A stretch of DNA of 41,856 nt from an uncultured Bacteroidales bacterium (lineage in GTDB: Bacteria; Bacteroidota; Bacteroidia; Bacteroidales; P3): the NCBI GenBank assembly GCA_905236645.1, contig CAJOMZ010000010.1:1-41856 (forward strand), written 5' to 3'. Below are positions 1-9,226 of the stretch, in pieces. The position numbers and the translations under genes were made by a program. Numbering within the stretch: position 1 is the stretch's first letter; each line of letters opens with the position of its first letter. The notes beneath the pieces are model-generated. The model saw only the letters and a list, made by a program, of their open reading frames with translations, was not told the origin of the DNA and made no database searches.

Positions 1-439
1 CCAAGCGTATCGAGGTGTGGAACGATGTGTCGGGCGGCAGGTACGACAGATGGCCGAATGTCTCGGGGTCGGTGCCCGGTCCTTTGATGACAAAGTTGTT
101 TGCGTGGTCAAGATTGTTGTGTATATCCCTTGATGTGGAACGCGTGCTGCTGTTGTCCAGAAGGATGTTGCAGGCACTGCTGCTTGGATTGTTCGAAGTG
201 CCCTCAAGGTTTGCTGCCTGTATGGTCTGGTTGTATGTTCCGCCTTCCGAATAACAGGTACTTGCCGCCTCGTTTCTCGAGCCTGTATATCCCGTCCATT
301 TCTCCCCGTGCGAACCGCTGAGGGTGAAGTTGGCAGGGTTCTTCAGGCCAATGCAATTGGGGTTTGTCTGCCCCGTGTATTGTGCATTAGCGCCAAGGCA
401 GCATACGAACATTGCCACATAAAAGATAAGTCTTCTCAT
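1..439 (-). CDS. Secreted protein, N-terminal part (runs off window)
   Basis: The ORF track misses this gene because it is open at the left edge. Reading the minus strand from ATG at 439 gives 146 codons without a stop. The protein starts MRRLIFYVAMFVCCLGANAQ, a clear Sec signal peptide with a likely signal peptidase I site after NA-Q. The mature part is rich in Asn, Ser, Thr and Gly, as in Bacteroidetes surface or T9SS-exported proteins; the C-terminus that would carry a sorting domain lies outside the window. A TACTTTTG -7 box lies about 100 nt upstream. No family was recognised. That it is a real exported protein is fairly sure; its function is unknown. Confidence 0.75.
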   Translation of the reverse strand, partial: MRRLIFYVAMFVCCLGANAQYTGQTNPNCIGLKNPANFTLSGSHGEKWTGYTGSRNEAASTCYSEGGTYNQTIQAANLEGTSNNPSSSACNILLDNSSTRSTSRDIHNNLDHANNFVIKGPGTDPETFGHLSYLPPDTSFHTSIRL

Positions 440-538
440 TTTATTCGTTTTTGAGCGGGTTCAATATAATTCACTTTTAAGCTTCCGACAGGGGCAGAAC
501 CCTCAACCCCAAGCGTCCGCAATGTCTCTTTGACGGTG

Positions 539-546
539 CAAAAGTA
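539..546 (-). promoter_or_regulatory. -7 promoter box of the secreted-protein gene
   Basis: The plus strand reads CAAAAGTA, which is TACTTTTG on the minus strand, matching the Bacteroidetes -7 consensus TAnnTTTG. The expected -33 TTG is degenerate (CTG, 19 nt further upstream). The 5' leader would be about 90 nt. Confidence 0.5.
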
Positions 547-866
547 CAAAAAAGTTTTGATTTGACAGTGATTATTATATATCTTTTCCCATCACCATTG
601 AAAGAGAAAATTAAGCATCTGATTCCAAGCACGTTTAAACACAACCCATTCCTACGTAAAACCGATGCATTCCGTTTCGGCGTATTGAAACCAAATGGGT
701 CAAAGACCGACTGATGGTAAAATAAACCCCGAACAATGTCTCTTGATGCCATCCTCGTATTTCTTTCAGCAGCCTGTCGACCATTCCAAGACCGACACAA
801 GGAAATGTTAAAATTTAACAATTCCAAGGCAAAATTTCCGCCAAGGCAACTACGTGATTTCCATAT

Positions 867-922
867 ACCAAACTCCTACCAAAGTTTAGTCAAAGTCTTA
901 TCAAAGTTTTACCAAAGACTAC
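867..922. repeat. 11-nt-period direct repeats (CAAAGT units)
   Basis: Five consecutive units are readable: ACCAAACTCCT, ACCAAAGTTTAG, TCAAAGTCTTA, TCAAAGTTTTA and CCAAAGACTAC. All are 11 nt except one of 12. No inverted partner arm is seen nearby. The period equals that of the four large hairpins elsewhere in the window, so this may be a decayed or half copy. Confidence 0.55.
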
Positions 923-1268
923 TTCAGTGAACTTTAATAGGAATTTAATCAGGCTTTTATAAAGCCAACACATAGCGAAAGTATAGACCAATCAGCGTGT
1001 GTATTTTGCGGACACTGACAATCAGCAACTTACAAATGTTAAGAAAAGTTAAGAGATGTTAAGTTCTACGTACAACAAATGTTAATATTTAGTTAAATTT
1101 TAACATTTAGAGGCATTTCAATCTGATTTGCAGCGTTCAGGAAAGAGCGTGAAAAGTTTGATGAATTTTAAATGCGTAAATAAATATCATACAACACATT
1201 ATGCTTTCGCAGCACAGGGCGGACACACTATTTTCAGGGCAAAAGCATTAGAATTCAAATAAAATGCG

Positions 1269-1276
1269 TATATTTG
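1269..1276 (+). promoter_or_regulatory. -7 promoter box of mutB
   Basis: TATATTTG followed by CA fits TAnnTTTG and lies about 43 nt before the ATG at 1319. It overlaps the TTG start used by the ORF track, so that longer start would begin upstream of the expected transcription start and is rejected. No clear -33 box was found. Confidence 0.55.
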
Positions 1277-1318
1277 CATTTCATTCTACTCACCGAAAAA
1301 ACAACTAATATACTGATA

Positions 1319-3472
1319 ATGAGACCCAAGTTTTCAAATGTTGATTTCAAGGCCCGTAGCGATTCGCGTGAAAGCTTCGAGCAATGGGAAAAAGAGAACC
1401 ATATTGAGAAAAACTGGACTACGCCCGAGCAGATTGACGTCAAGCCCGTTTATGGCAAGGAAGATCTGGCCGGAATGGAGCATCTTAACTATGCTGCCGG
1501 CATAGCGCCGTTCCTTCGCGGTCCCTATTCCACGATGTATGTTATGCGTCCGTGGACGGTGCGCCAGTACGCCGGTTTCTCGACCGCCGAGGAGAGCAAC
1601 GCCTTCTACCGCCGCAACATCGCCGCCGGCCAGAAAGGTCTGTCGGTGGCCTTCGACCTGGCCACTCACCGTGGCTACGACTCTGACCACGAGCGCGTTG
1701 TGGGCGACGTCGGCAAGGCTGGCGTGGCCGTGGACAGCATCCTCGATATGAAAATTCTGTTCGACCAGATTCCGCTCGACAAGATGAGCGTGTCGATGAC
1801 TATGAACGGCGCCGTGCTGCCCGTTCTGGCTTTCTACATCATCGCCGCCGAGGAGCAGGGCGTGAAGCAGGAGCAGCTGCAGGGCACCATCCAGAACGAC
1901 ATCCTGAAGGAGTTTATGGTGCGCAACACCTACATCTACCCTCCCCTGCCGTCGATGAAGATTATCGCCGACATCTTCGAATACACGTCGAAGAATATGC
2001 CTAAGTTCAACAGCATTTCGATTTCGGGCTACCATATGCAGGAAGCCGGCGCCACTGCCGACATCGAGCTGGCCTACACTCTGGCCGACGGCCTCGAGTA
2101 TCTGCGCGCCGGCATCAACGCCGGTATGAGCGTCGACGACTTCGCGCCGCGCCTGTCGTTCTTCTGGGGCGTGGGTATGAACCATTTTATGGAGATTGCC
2201 AAGATGCGCGCCGCACGTATGCTGTGGGCCAAGCTCGTCAAGCAGTTCAACCCGCAGAACCCCAAATCGCTGGCTCTGCGCACCCACTGCCAGACGTCGG
2301 GCTGGTCGCTGACCGAGCAGGATCCTTTCAACAACGTGGCCCGCACCTGCATCGAGGCTATGGGCGCCGCCCTGGGACACACCCAGTCGCTGCACACCAA
2401 CGCCCTCGACGAGGCCATAGCCCTGCCCACCGACTTCAGCGCCCGCATTGCACGCAACACGCAGCTCTACATTCAGGAAGAGACCAACGTGTGCCGCGTG
2501 GTCGACCCCTGGGCCGGCAGCTACTACGTCGAGACCCTGACCCACGAGCTGGCACACCGTGCCTGGGCTCACATCCAGGAGGTTGAGAAGCTCGGCGGTA
2601 TGGCCAAGGCCATTGAGAGCGGCATCCCCAAGATGCGCATCGAAGAGGCTTCGGCACGCAAACAGAGCCGCATCGACTCGAATGTCGACACCATTGTGGG
2701 TATCAACAAATACCGTCTCGACCACGAGGATCCTATCGACACCCTCGAGGTGGACAACACCGCCGTTCGCGAGGCCCAGCTGAAACGCCTGGCCAAGCTG
2801 CGCGCCGAGCGCAACAACGAAGATGTGCAGGCCGCCCTCGACGCCCTGACACACTGCGCCGAGACAGGCAAGGGCAATCTGCTCGAGCTCTCTATAGACG
2901 CCGCACGCAAGCGCGCCTCGCTGGGTGAGATAAGCTATGCCCTCGAGAAAGTTTACGGCCGTTACAAAGCAAAAATCAATCTGATTACCAACGTGTACAG
3001 TTCACAAACCAAAGACAGCGAGCTTTTCAAGAAAGCTCAGGCCCTCACCGATGAATTTGCGAAACTCGAGGGTCGCCGCCCGCGTATTATGATTGCCAAG
3101 ATGGGCCAGGACGGTCACGACCGTGGCGCCAAAGTGGTTGCCACAGGCTATGCCGACCTCGGATTCGACGTTGATATGGGACCGCTGTTCCAGACCCCCG
3201 CAGAGGCCGCAAAACAGGCCGTGGAGAACGACGTACACATCCTGGGCGTCAGTTCGCTGGCCGCAGGCCACAAGACGCTGGTGCCACAAGTGATTGAAGA
3301 ACTCAAGAAACTTGGCCGCGAGGACATTATGGTCACCGTCGGTGGCGTTATCCCGCCGCAGGACTACGATTTCCTCTTCAAGGCCGGTGCCGCCGCCATC
3401 TTCGGCCCAGGCACAGTGATCAGCGTCAGCGCCATCAAGATGATGGAGCTGCTGCTCGCCGCACGAAAGTAA
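1319..3472 (+). CDS. mutB: Methylmalonyl-CoA mutase, large (catalytic) subunit
   Basis: This AdoCbl enzyme interconverts succinyl-CoA and methylmalonyl-CoA, the key step of propionate formation in Bacteroidales. From ATG 1319 it has 717 residues, the usual length for the large subunit or for the homodimeric enzyme. The N-terminal TIM barrel shows [12 protein letters not shown] with the substrate Tyr near residue 84, and [18 protein letters not shown]. The C-terminal B12-binding domain has the base-off motif DGHDRG, with the cobalt-ligating His at residue 600. The common Bacteroidetes partner, the small subunit mutA directly upstream, is absent; 880 bp of non-coding DNA and a promoter precede it. 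It may act as a homodimer like human MUT or E. coli Sbm, or its partner lies elsewhere. A terminator follows. Identity is very sure. Confidence 0.96.
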   Translation: MRPKFSNVDFKARSDSRESFEQWEKENHIEKNWTTPEQIDVKPVYGKEDLAGMEHLNYAAGIAPFLRGPYSTMYVMRPWTVRQYAGFSTAEESNAFYRRNIAAGQKGLSVAFDLATHRGYDSDHERVVGDVGKAGVAVDSILDMKILFDQIPLDKMSVSMTMNGAVLPVLAFYIIAAEEQGVKQEQLQGTIQNDILKEFMVRNTYIYPPLPSMKIIADIFEYTSKNMPKFNSISISGYHMQEAGATADIELAYTLADGLEYLRAGINAGMSVDDFAPRLSFFWGVGMNHFMEIAKMRAARMLWAKLVKQFNPQNPKSLALRTHCQTSGWSLTEQDPFNNVARTCIEAMGAALGHTQSLHTNALDEAIALPTDFSARIARNTQLYIQEETNVCRVVDPWAGSYYVETLTHELAHRAWAHIQEVEKLGGMAKAIESGIPKMRIEEASARKQSRIDSNVDTIVGINKYRLDHEDPIDTLEVDNTAVREAQLKRLAKLRAERNNEDVQAALDALTHCAETGKGNLLELSIDAARKRASLGEISYALEKVYGRYKAKINLITNVYSSQTKDSELFKKAQALTDEFAKLEGRRPRIMIAKMGQDGHDRGAKVVATGYADLGFDVDMGPLFQTPAEAAKQAVENDVHILGVSSLAAGHKTLVPQVIEELKKLGREDIMVTVGGVIPPQDYDFLFKAGAAAIFGPGTVISVSAIKMMELLLAARK

Positions 3473-3499
3473 GGCTTATAAAAGCATCGTTTCATAATG

Positions 3500-3535
3500 A
3501 AGCCCCGTGCAGTGATGCACGGGGCTTTCTTTTTG
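3500..3535. terminator. Terminator between mutB and the convergent LysE-like gene
   Basis: A perfect stem AAGCCCCGTGC / GCACGGGGCTT closes a 6-nt loop, followed by TTCTTTTTG on the plus strand. It lies just after the mutB stop and 27 nt beyond the stop of the convergent gene. The same stem sequence recurs at 29579. Confidence 0.85.
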
Positions 3536-3561
3536 CTGTAAAGGACAGGGAAACGCGGCTG

Positions 3562-4296
3562 CTATTTCTTCAATGGCGGCTTGGAGTTCATTATCTCCTG
3601 CATCATCTCGACCGAGCGCTGGTTGCCGTTCTGCTCGAAACGAGGCATCGTGGAGACTATCATAAAAAACGCAAATCCGATAAGAACCAGGCCCACACAT
3701 TTGTTGAAAATCTTCAGGAACCTGTAGGTTATGATACTTTGCAGAAGCGACGCAAGCTTGCATTTAAGGACATCCATACTAAGAGTGGCCGACAAAACGC
3801 CGCCGAAGAAAAGGTAACGCTGGCCCAATGATATGTCGCTCTCGCCGCATATCAGTATTGTTACAAGAGTGGCCCAGTAAAGCCAGATGACAGGATTGAA
3901 GAAGTTGAGTGTCAGGCCGCGCAGGTAGAAGCTCAGGCGTGAGGGAGGCTGCACATTCCGGAAGTTTATCTTGTCCGTCTCGCTTGCCTCGGCAGCGTGG
4001 CGCGTCTTAAGAAACATCGTATAGAAGCCGAAACTGGCCACTACGCCAGCGCCCACATATACAAGCCAACGGTTGTTGAGCAACAGGATCATCTCCTCCA
4101 TAGGTATGTTTCTGGATATGAGAAGCAGTGTCGTCACAATAAGTATATCGCTCGCGCTGACGCCATAGGCAAAAGGGACGGCATTACGGAAACCGTAATG
4201 CAAACTTGCCTGTAGCTGAGAGAAAAAAGCAGGACCGAAGCTGAAGAACAGCGACAGCGCAATGCCTCCAAGTATGCCTAATAGAAACAGTCCCAT
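3562..4296 (-). CDS. LysE/RhtB-family exporter
   Basis: This is a 244-residue integral inner-membrane protein of the LysE superfamily, whose members export amino acids or related small solutes. It opens with MGLFLLGILGGIALSLFFSFGPAFF, a first membrane helix with the N-terminal Gly/Pro-containing segment typical of the family. About six hydrophobic segments can be seen, separated by a charged loop around residues 105-120 (KTRHAAEASETDK). The ATG at 4296 is the natural start. It is divergent from the PurL-like gene and convergent with mutB. The substrate cannot be told from sequence. Confidence 0.8.
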   Translation of the reverse strand: MGLFLLGILGGIALSLFFSFGPAFFSQLQASLHYGFRNAVPFAYGVSASDILIVTTLLLISRNIPMEEMILLLNNRWLVYVGAGVVASFGFYTMFLKTRHAAEASETDKINFRNVQPPSRLSFYLRGLTLNFFNPVIWLYWATLVTILICGESDISLGQRYLFFGGVLSATLSMDVLKCKLASLLQSIITYRFLKIFNKCVGLVLIGFAFFMIVSTMPRFEQNGNQRSVEMMQEIMNSKPPLKK

Positions 4297-4382
4297 TTTT
4301 GGTTAAAATAATATAAAAAACGTCAATACCCATTAAATATTGCATTACAAGCAAAAAATAGCAACTTTTTTACGTCATACGG

Positions 4383-4411
4383 TTGAGGATGCCGTTTTTT
4401 TAGTACTTTTG
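4383..4411 (+). promoter_or_regulatory. Promoter of the PurL-like gene
   Basis: TTG at 4383-4385, an 18-nt spacer, and TACTTTTG at 4404-4411 followed by CA form a good Bacteroidetes -33/-7 promoter. Transcription would start near 4418, about 30 nt before the TTG start codon. Confidence 0.65.
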
Positions 4412-4448
4412 CATAATAATTACCAACCCCGAAAACGAACAAAAAGCC

Positions 4449-5279
4449 TTGAACGAAAACGAAATAGTAAGCGAAGAGATACTTGAGGCAATGGGCATCA
4501 GCAGGCCTGCATACGAGGAGGTCCAGACCATTATAGGCCGGTTGCCCACCGTAGACGAGCTGAGCACGCTGCTGGCTATGTGGCAGTCGCAAGGCGAGCG
4601 TCAGGGACTGCTTTCGTGGTTGAAAGGGCAGCCGCACGCCGCCGAGCGCCACGAATACCTTGAGAACGACCTCGAGCCACAGAGCAAAGAGATCAAGGAG
4701 CCTCGCGTCAAGGAGTGCATCGCCATTGCAAAGGCAATGTTTGGAGGCCAAGAGCCTGCAGCTGACAACATCCACGCACACACGGAAGGAGAGCGGCAGA
4801 CAGGCGTGCACCGAGGCGACGCGCTTTATATGATTGGCGACGTGTCGGAATTCTTTGTCGACTCGGAATACGGACGCAAGTATCTGCATCTGGTCAGCGA
4901 CCCCATATCGATGGACAACGAGCAGGAAACCGCCGACTATCTGGCCCTGATACTCGACAGCCTCAAGGAAAACGGCACCCTATTCGACTTTCGGCGTATC
5001 ACGTCGGGTGGCCTGTTCGGGACCCTGCTCGACATCACCTCACCCGCAGCGTTGGGGTTCGACATCCTCACCTGCCGTGAGGTACGCCTCGACGCCTTTC
5101 TCTTCGGCGAACAAGGAGTGCGGTTCATAGCCACCACCGACGAGCCTAAGGAAGACTTCTTCCTGCAAAAACTTACCGAGGCGCGCGTCAACTGTTGCTT
5201 CCTTGGCCGCGCCACCAAAGGCCGTATCCTCGTCGACGGAATGGATTTCGGCAGCATCAACCGATACAACAAGCACTAA
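4449..5279 (+). CDS. PurL-like (FGAM synthase-related) protein lacking the catalytic half
   Basis: 276 residues from TTG 4449; ATG at 4491 is an alternative start. Residues 15-60 resemble the linker at the N-terminus of small-type PurL: MGIS..YEEV..IIGRLPT.DEL...MW. In PurL the next residues are SEHCSYK, with the catalytic His; here they are QSQGERQ, so that site is lost. The ATP-binding AIRS domain that should follow is missing. Residues about 180-270 resemble an AIRS C-terminal domain (RITSGGLFGTLLDI, LFGEQGVRFIATTDE, CCFLGRATKGRILVDG). This suggests a non-catalytic paralogue of phosphoribosylformylglycinamidine synthase, perhaps structural or regulatory. Similar short proteins probably exist in other Bacteroidales, but I cannot check this. 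It is monocistronic, between its own promoter and two hairpins. Confidence 0.7.
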   Translation: MNENEIVSEEILEAMGISRPAYEEVQTIIGRLPTVDELSTLLAMWQSQGERQGLLSWLKGQPHAAERHEYLENDLEPQSKEIKEPRVKECIAIAKAMFGGQEPAADNIHAHTEGERQTGVHRGDALYMIGDVSEFFVDSEYGRKYLHLVSDPISMDNEQETADYLALILDSLKENGTLFDFRRITSGGLFGTLLDITSPAALGFDILTCREVRLDAFLFGEQGVRFIATTDEPKEDFFLQKLTEARVNCCFLGRATKGRILVDGMDFGSINRYNKH

Positions 5280-5280
5280 A

Positions 5281-5308
5281 CCCAAATCGGTCATTAGACC
5301 GATTTGGG
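5281..5308. terminator. Perfect 12-bp hairpin after the PurL-like gene
   Basis: CCCAAATCGGTC pairs perfectly with GACCGATTTGGG across an ATTA loop, starting 2 nt after the stop codon. It has no strong U-tract of its own and sits next to a second terminator. Confidence 0.6.
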
Positions 5309-5310
5309 AT

Positions 5311-5346
5311 AAAAAGAGCGGCAATCTGTGCAGATTGCCGCTTTTT
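5311..5346. terminator. Bidirectional terminator between the PurL-like gene and rplS
   Basis: Stem GCGGCAATCT / AGATTGCCGC (5318-5341) is flanked by AAAAAG on the left and TTTTT on the right, so it reads as an intrinsic terminator on both strands. It ends the convergent PurL-like transcript and the thrS-to-rplS operon. Confidence 0.85.
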
Positions 5347-5402
5347 CACACATAAATCTATCTTCAGGAGTTTTGCACACCAGCGGAGCGTGCGCTCCAG
5401 CC

Positions 5403-5756
5403 TTAGCGTCTTTTCTCCTTGATACGAGCTTTCTTACCTGTAAGATCGCGGAGATAGAAGATTCTGGCTCTGCGAACGGCACCACGCTTGTTGACATCGA
5501 TCTGCTCGATGAAAGGCGAAGCGATGGGGAATATTCTTTCAACTCCGACGCCGTTGGTAATCTTACGGACAGTAAAGGTTTCAGTAGAACCACTTCCGGA
5601 ACGCTGCAGAACGACACCCTGGAAATTCTGGATACGCTCTTTGTTGCCTTCCTTAATCTTGTAATGGACAGTGATGGTATCTCCAGCCTTAAATTCGGGG
5701 AACGACTTGCGCTCCACCAAATTCTCTACATATTGCATTATTTCTGTTTTTCCCAT
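5403..5756 (-). CDS. rplS: 50S ribosomal protein L19
   Basis: 117 residues with the L19 hallmarks [38 protein letters not shown] and [22 protein letters not shown]19 sits at the 30S-50S interface. It lies 29 nt downstream of rplT and is the last gene of the thrS-infC-rpmI-rplT run, followed by a terminator. rplS is usually near trmD or alone rather than in this operon. The start at 5756 gives [14 protein letters not shown]; a second Met seven residues in is also possible. Confidence 0.97.
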   Translation of the reverse strand: MGKTEIMQYVENLVERKSFPEFKAGDTITVHYKIKEGNKERIQNFQGVVLQRSGSGSTETFTVRKITNGVGVERIFPIASPFIEQIDVNKRGAVRRARIFYLRDLTGKKARIKEKRR

Positions 5757-5785
5757 TTCATTAAAGTTTTTACAGGTTCAACACA

Positions 5786-6133
5786 TTATTTCTTTACCAT
5801 CTTGACAACTGCACTGAAAGCCTCAGGGTTGTTCATAGCCAGGTCGGCCAGAACTTTACGGTTCAGCTCGATATTGTTCTTGTGCAATTCGCCCATAAAT
5901 ACGGAATAAGAGATACCGTTGATGCGGCAACCGGCATTGATACGGTTAATCCACAGTGCACGGAACTCTCTCTTTTTGTTTTTCCTGTCGCGATAAGCGT
6001 AGGTCTGACCTTTTTCCCATTTATTCTTGGCTACTGTCCAAACGTTTTTACCTCTGCCCCAGTAACCTTTGGTACGGTTGAGGATTTTCTTTCTGCGTGC
6101 TCTTGAAGCAACTGCATTTACTGATCTTGGCAT
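5786..6133 (-). CDS. rplT: 50S ribosomal protein L20
   Basis: 115 residues, a normal L20: [30 protein letters not shown] at the basic N-terminal extension, then the globular domain with [22 protein letters not shown]20 is an early 23S rRNA-binding assembly protein and in several bacteria represses its own operon. It is separated from rpmI by 136 nt, a long gap for genes in one operon, which could hold a leader or internal promoter; no clear -7 box was found there. Confidence 0.97.
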   Translation of the reverse strand: MPRSVNAVASRARRKKILNRTKGYWGRGKNVWTVAKNKWEKGQTYAYRDRKNKKREFRALWINRINAGCRINGISYSVFMGELHKNNIELNRKVLADLAMNNPEAFSAVVKMVKK

Positions 6134-6269
6134 AAATACTAATTTTTTTTCATTTCAGCGGCGGAAGCGACATTGCGCCGATGCGTCTGTTGCCACATTC
6201 CAACAATATCTTTCCGCTCTTTGGTGCTGTAAATAATGGTTAATTACTCCGTTAATTCGGCGGGATGGA

Positions 6270-6473
6270 TTACATACCGCTACCTAAAAGCATTCTTTTC
6301 ACTCGCTGCTCGTCATCGCGGCTCACCAAAGTGGTGTGGTCGAGATTACGCTTCTGCGTTGTCTCCTTCTTGGTAAGAATGTGGCTGTGATAAGCGTGCT
6401 TTCTTTTAATCTTACCAGTGCCGGTGAAAGCGAAACGCTTTTTGGCACTTGCTTTAGTTTTTAATCTTGGCAT
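6270..6473 (-). CDS. rpmI: 50S ribosomal protein L35
   Basis: 67 residues, very basic, with the L35 signature [31 protein letters not shown] and the C-terminal RVKRMLLG. It follows infC by 60 nt in the conserved order infC-rpmI-rplT. Length and sequence are normal for the family. Confidence 0.97.
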   Translation of the reverse strand: MPRLKTKASAKKRFAFTGTGKIKRKHAYHSHILTKKETTQKRNLDHTTLVSRDDEQRVKRMLLGSGM

Positions 6474-6533
6474 TACTTTACTGTTTTTAAAGGTTTAAAA
6501 GATGATATAAAGATAGAAATATGTGTTTCTCTG

Positions 6534-7100
6534 TTACTTTTTGGGTGCTATGAGCATCATCATACGCTTGCCTTCGAGCTTAGGCATCTGCTCCGGCTTG
6601 CCGTACTCGAGCAAGGCCTCGGCGAACTTGAGCAGCTGCGCCTCGCCCTGCTCCTTGTAGAGGATTGAGCGTCCCTTGAAGAAGATGTCCACCTTCACCT
6701 TGTTGCCCTCCTTGAGGAAGCGGATGGCGTGGTTCAGCTTGAACTCGAAATCGTGGTCGTCGGTCTGTGGACTGAGGCGGATCTCCTTGATAACCACCTT
6801 GCTCGACTTGGCTTTCATCTCCTTCTGCTTCTTTTTCAGCTCGTAGGCGAACTTCTGGTAGTCGATAATCTTACAGACTGGCGGCTGGGCGTTGGGCGAT
6901 ATCTCCACGAGGTCAAGGCCCTGGTCGTAAGCCATTTTCAGTGCGTCGCGAGTGTCCATAATGGTAGGTTCCATACCTTCTCCGACGACGCGCACTACTG
7001 GAGCCGCGATATTGTCATTGATGTTGTGGTCGGGCTCCTTTTTCACAGGGCCGCGGCTGCGCTGGCCCTTGTTTGGCTGAGGTTTTAATGGTGCTGCTAT
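6534..7100 (-). CDS. infC: Translation initiation factor IF-3, likely AUA start
   Basis: IF-3 binds the 30S subunit and rejects non-canonical start codons. The body is typical: [15 protein letters not shown], the N-domain [19 protein letters not shown], a lysine-rich linker, then the C-domain with [15 protein letters not shown] and [10 protein letters not shown]. The ORF track starts at GTG 7046, which has no ribosome-binding site. The frame stays open upstream to TAG at 7113-7115, with no ATG, GTG or TTG in that stretch. AUA at 7098-7100 lies 9 nt after GGAG. Starting there adds 18 residues ([26 protein letters not shown]). infC of E. coli starts with AUU and is autoregulated by this, so a rare start fits. 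Gene identity is certain; the start is inferred. Confidence 0.93.
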   Translation of the reverse strand: MAAPLKPQPNKGQRSRGPVKKEPDHNINDNIAAPVVRVVGEGMEPTIMDTRDALKMAYDQGLDLVEISPNAQPPVCKIIDYQKFAYELKKKQKEMKAKSSKVVIKEIRLSPQTDDHDFEFKLNHAIRFLKEGNKVKVDIFFKGRSILYKEQGEAQLLKFAEALLEYGKPEQMPKLEGKRMMMLIAPKK

Positions 7101-7113
7101 AACTTGTTTCTCC
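7098..7113 (-). promoter_or_regulatory. Ribosome-binding site and AUA start of infC
   Basis: On the minus strand GGAGAAACAAGTT precedes ATA. A GGAG so well placed is notable because Bacteroidetes mRNAs seldom use strong Shine-Dalgarno pairing. It supports initiation at AUA rather than at the internal GTG. Confidence 0.6.
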
Positions 7114-7163
7114 TATTTTCTGCAGACTCTGAAGCCATCGGAATCTGCAATTTAATTAATTGT

Positions 7164-9095
7164 TTATAAGACTTTTTCTATTTCTTCACTAATCATTTTC
7201 GCGAAGGCCTCCGGGGTCATAGCGCCCATATCGCCGGCTCCCTGACGGCGCACCGACACGGTGCCCTCGCCCACTTCCTTCTCGCCCATAATGAGCATAA
7301 ACGGGTATTTGCCCAGCTCGGCGTCGCGTATCTTGCGGCCGATCTTCTCGCTGCGCTCATCGATGATGCCGCGAAGGTCCATATCCTCGAGCTTGGCAAG
7401 CATTGCGCGCGCGTCGTCCACGTACTTCTCGCTGACGGGCAGAATGATGAACTGCTCGGGGGTGAGCCACAGCGGGAACTTGCCACCGGTGTGCTCTATC
7501 AGCACAGCGCAGAAGCGCTCCATCGAGCCGAACGGCGCACGGTGGATCATCACCGGGCGGTGCTTCTGGTTGTCGCTGCCGATATACTCAAGCTCAAAGC
7601 GCTCGGGCAGGTTGTAGTCGACCTGGATGGTGCCCAGCTGCCAACGGCGGCCCAGGGCGTCCTTGACCATAAAGTCGAGCTTCGGACCGTAGAAGGCGGC
7701 CTCGCCGTATTCCACCTTGGCCGGCAGGTTCTTCTCCTTGCAGGCCTCCACGATGGCGGCCTCGGCCTTGGCCCAGTTCTCGTCGCTGCCCACATACTTG
7801 GCGGTGTCGTTGGGGTCGCGCAGCGAAATCTGTGCCTCGAAGTTCTCGAAGCTCAGCGCCTTGAATATTATCTCGATGATTTCCATCACCTTGATGAACT
7901 CATCCTTGACCTGGTCGGGGCGGCAGAAGATGTGGGCGTCGTCCTGCGTGAACGAGCGCACGCGGGTCAGTCCGTGCAGCTCGCCGCTCTGCTCATAGCG
8001 ATAAACCGTGCCGAACTCGGCCAGGCGCAGAGGCAGGTCCTTGTACGAGCGCGGCTCATTCTTGTATATCATACAGTGATGCGGGCAGTTCATCGGTTTC
8101 AGCAGGTACTCCTCGCCCTCTTCCGGAGTGGTGATGGGGCGGAAGCTGTCGGCGCCGTAGTGGTCCCAGTGGCCGCTGGTCACATAGAGCTGCTTGCCGC
8201 CGATGTGCGGAGTGATAACCTGCTTGTAGCCATATCGTTTCTGAATCTTCGACAGGAAAGCCTGGAGGCGCATCCTCAATTCAGTGCCCTTCGGCAGCCA
8301 GATGGGGAGGCCTTTGCCCACTATGTCGTTGAACATAAAGAGGTTCAGCTCCTTGCCCAGCTTGCGATGGTCGCGTTTCTTGGCTTCTTCAAGCATAACG
8401 AGATACTCGTCCAGTTCCTTCTTCTTGGGGAACGAGATGGCATAGACGCGCGTCAGCTGCGGACGGTGTTCGTCGCCGCGCCAGTAGGCGCCCGCCAGGT
8501 TGATAAGCTTGACAGCCTTGATGGGGCTGAAGTCGACCAGGTGCGGACCGCGGCAGAGGTCGGTGAACGTGCCGCTCTCGTAGAAGCTGATTTCGCCGTC
8601 GTTGAGTTCGCTGATGCGCTCCAGCTTGTACTGGTCGCCCTTCTTGGTGAAGAAGTCGATGGCCTCGGCCTTGCTCACCTCGCGGCGCGTGATGGGCGTC
8701 TTGGCCTGCACCAGCTCCATCATACGCTTCTCAATCTTGGGGAAATCTTCGCTCGACACCTGATAGTCCATAAAGTCGATGTCGTAGTAGAAACCGTTTT
8801 CGATGGCAGGTCCAAAGCCGAACTTGATGCCTGGATAAAGCTGCTCCAAAGCCGTAGCCAGAAGGTGGGCCGAAGTGTGCCAGAACGTGTCCTTGCCCTC
8901 CTCGTCGTTCCAAGTCAGCAGCTGCACGGTAGCATCCTCGTTGACAGGACGATAGAGTTCAACAACCTTGTCATTCACCTTTGCCGAGAGCACGTTGCGC
9001 GCCAGGCCCTCGCTAATGCTTTTGGCAATGTCGAGAGGTGTCACGCCTGCCTCATATTGGCGGACCGAGCCGTCAGGAAACGTTATATTTATCAT
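7164..9095 (-). CDS. thrS: Threonyl-tRNA synthetase
   Basis: 643 residues, full length for a class II ThrRS. An N-terminal TGS domain (residues 1-62) is followed by the editing domain with HTSAH at 73-77 and C181/H185 in LCRGPHLVD, matching the known HxxxH and CxxxH editing sites. The catalytic core has [10 protein letters not shown] (zinc ligand Cys), motif 2 around [20 protein letters not shown], and the C-terminal part has an HGxxP anticodon-binding domain around residues 540-640. It is the first gene of thrS-infC-rpmI-rplT-rplS. A strong promoter lies about 100 nt upstream. The ATG at 9095 is well supported. Confidence 0.98.
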   Translation of the reverse strand: MINITFPDGSVRQYEAGVTPLDIAKSISEGLARNVLSAKVNDKVVELYRPVNEDATVQLLTWNDEEGKDTFWHTSAHLLATALEQLYPGIKFGFGPAIENGFYYDIDFMDYQVSSEDFPKIEKRMMELVQAKTPITRREVSKAEAIDFFTKKGDQYKLERISELNDGEISFYESGTFTDLCRGPHLVDFSPIKAVKLINLAGAYWRGDEHRPQLTRVYAISFPKKKELDEYLVMLEEAKKRDHRKLGKELNLFMFNDIVGKGLPIWLPKGTELRMRLQAFLSKIQKRYGYKQVITPHIGGKQLYVTSGHWDHYGADSFRPITTPEEGEEYLLKPMNCPHHCMIYKNEPRSYKDLPLRLAEFGTVYRYEQSGELHGLTRVRSFTQDDAHIFCRPDQVKDEFIKVMEIIEIIFKALSFENFEAQISLRDPNDTAKYVGSDENWAKAEAAIVEACKEKNLPAKVEYGEAAFYGPKLDFMVKDALGRRWQLGTIQVDYNLPERFELEYIGSDNQKHRPVMIHRAPFGSMERFCAVLIEHTGGKFPLWLTPEQFIILPVSEKYVDDARAMLAKLEDMDLRGIIDERSEKIGRKIRDAELGKYPFMLIMGEKEVGEGTVSVRRQGAGDMGAMTPEAFAKMISEEIEKVL

Positions 9096-9194
9096 TTTCT
9101 AAATGTTTTCTATTAACAACAATCGTTCATAACAAACTCATACAAAAGAAGATACACCATCAAAAGGCCTTCATTTGCACACGTTTGCAAGATG

Positions 9195-9226
9195 CAAAGA
9201 TATACAAAACCAACATACTGGCAAAA
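9195..9226 (-). promoter_or_regulatory. Promoter of the thrS operon
   Basis: On the minus strand TTTTG (9226-9222), a 19-nt spacer, then TATCTTTG (9202-9195) match the Bacteroidetes -33/-7 consensus. Transcription would start near 9188, leaving a 90-nt leader; no obvious attenuator was seen in it. Confidence 0.75.

Larger units (their letters stand above)
440..1318. other. Long AT-rich intergenic region
   Basis: No convincing gene was found between the divergent secreted-protein gene and mutB. The listed ORFs here have no recognisable features. The stretch holds the two promoters, a run of 11-nt direct repeats (867-922), several GTTAAG/GTTAAT repeats around 1035-1085, and an imperfect palindrome near 1078-1112 in which AAATGTTAA faces TTAACATTT. 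Confidence 0.6.

Noticed and set aside
477-827. 116-residue ORF upstream of the secreted-protein gene
   Set aside because: No start signals or motifs; it covers the promoter of the real gene.
1334-2854. 506-residue minus-strand ORF opposite mutB
   Set aside because: It is an antisense shadow of mutB caused by GC-rich codon bias; it has no motifs and overlaps a certain gene.
7491-9116. 541-residue plus-strand ORF opposite thrS
   Set aside because: Shadow of thrS; His/Leu/Val-rich translation without domain features.
9096-9188. T-box or other riboswitch in the thrS leader
   Set aside because: No T-box sequence or specifier stem was recognised, and T-boxes are not expected in Bacteroidetes.
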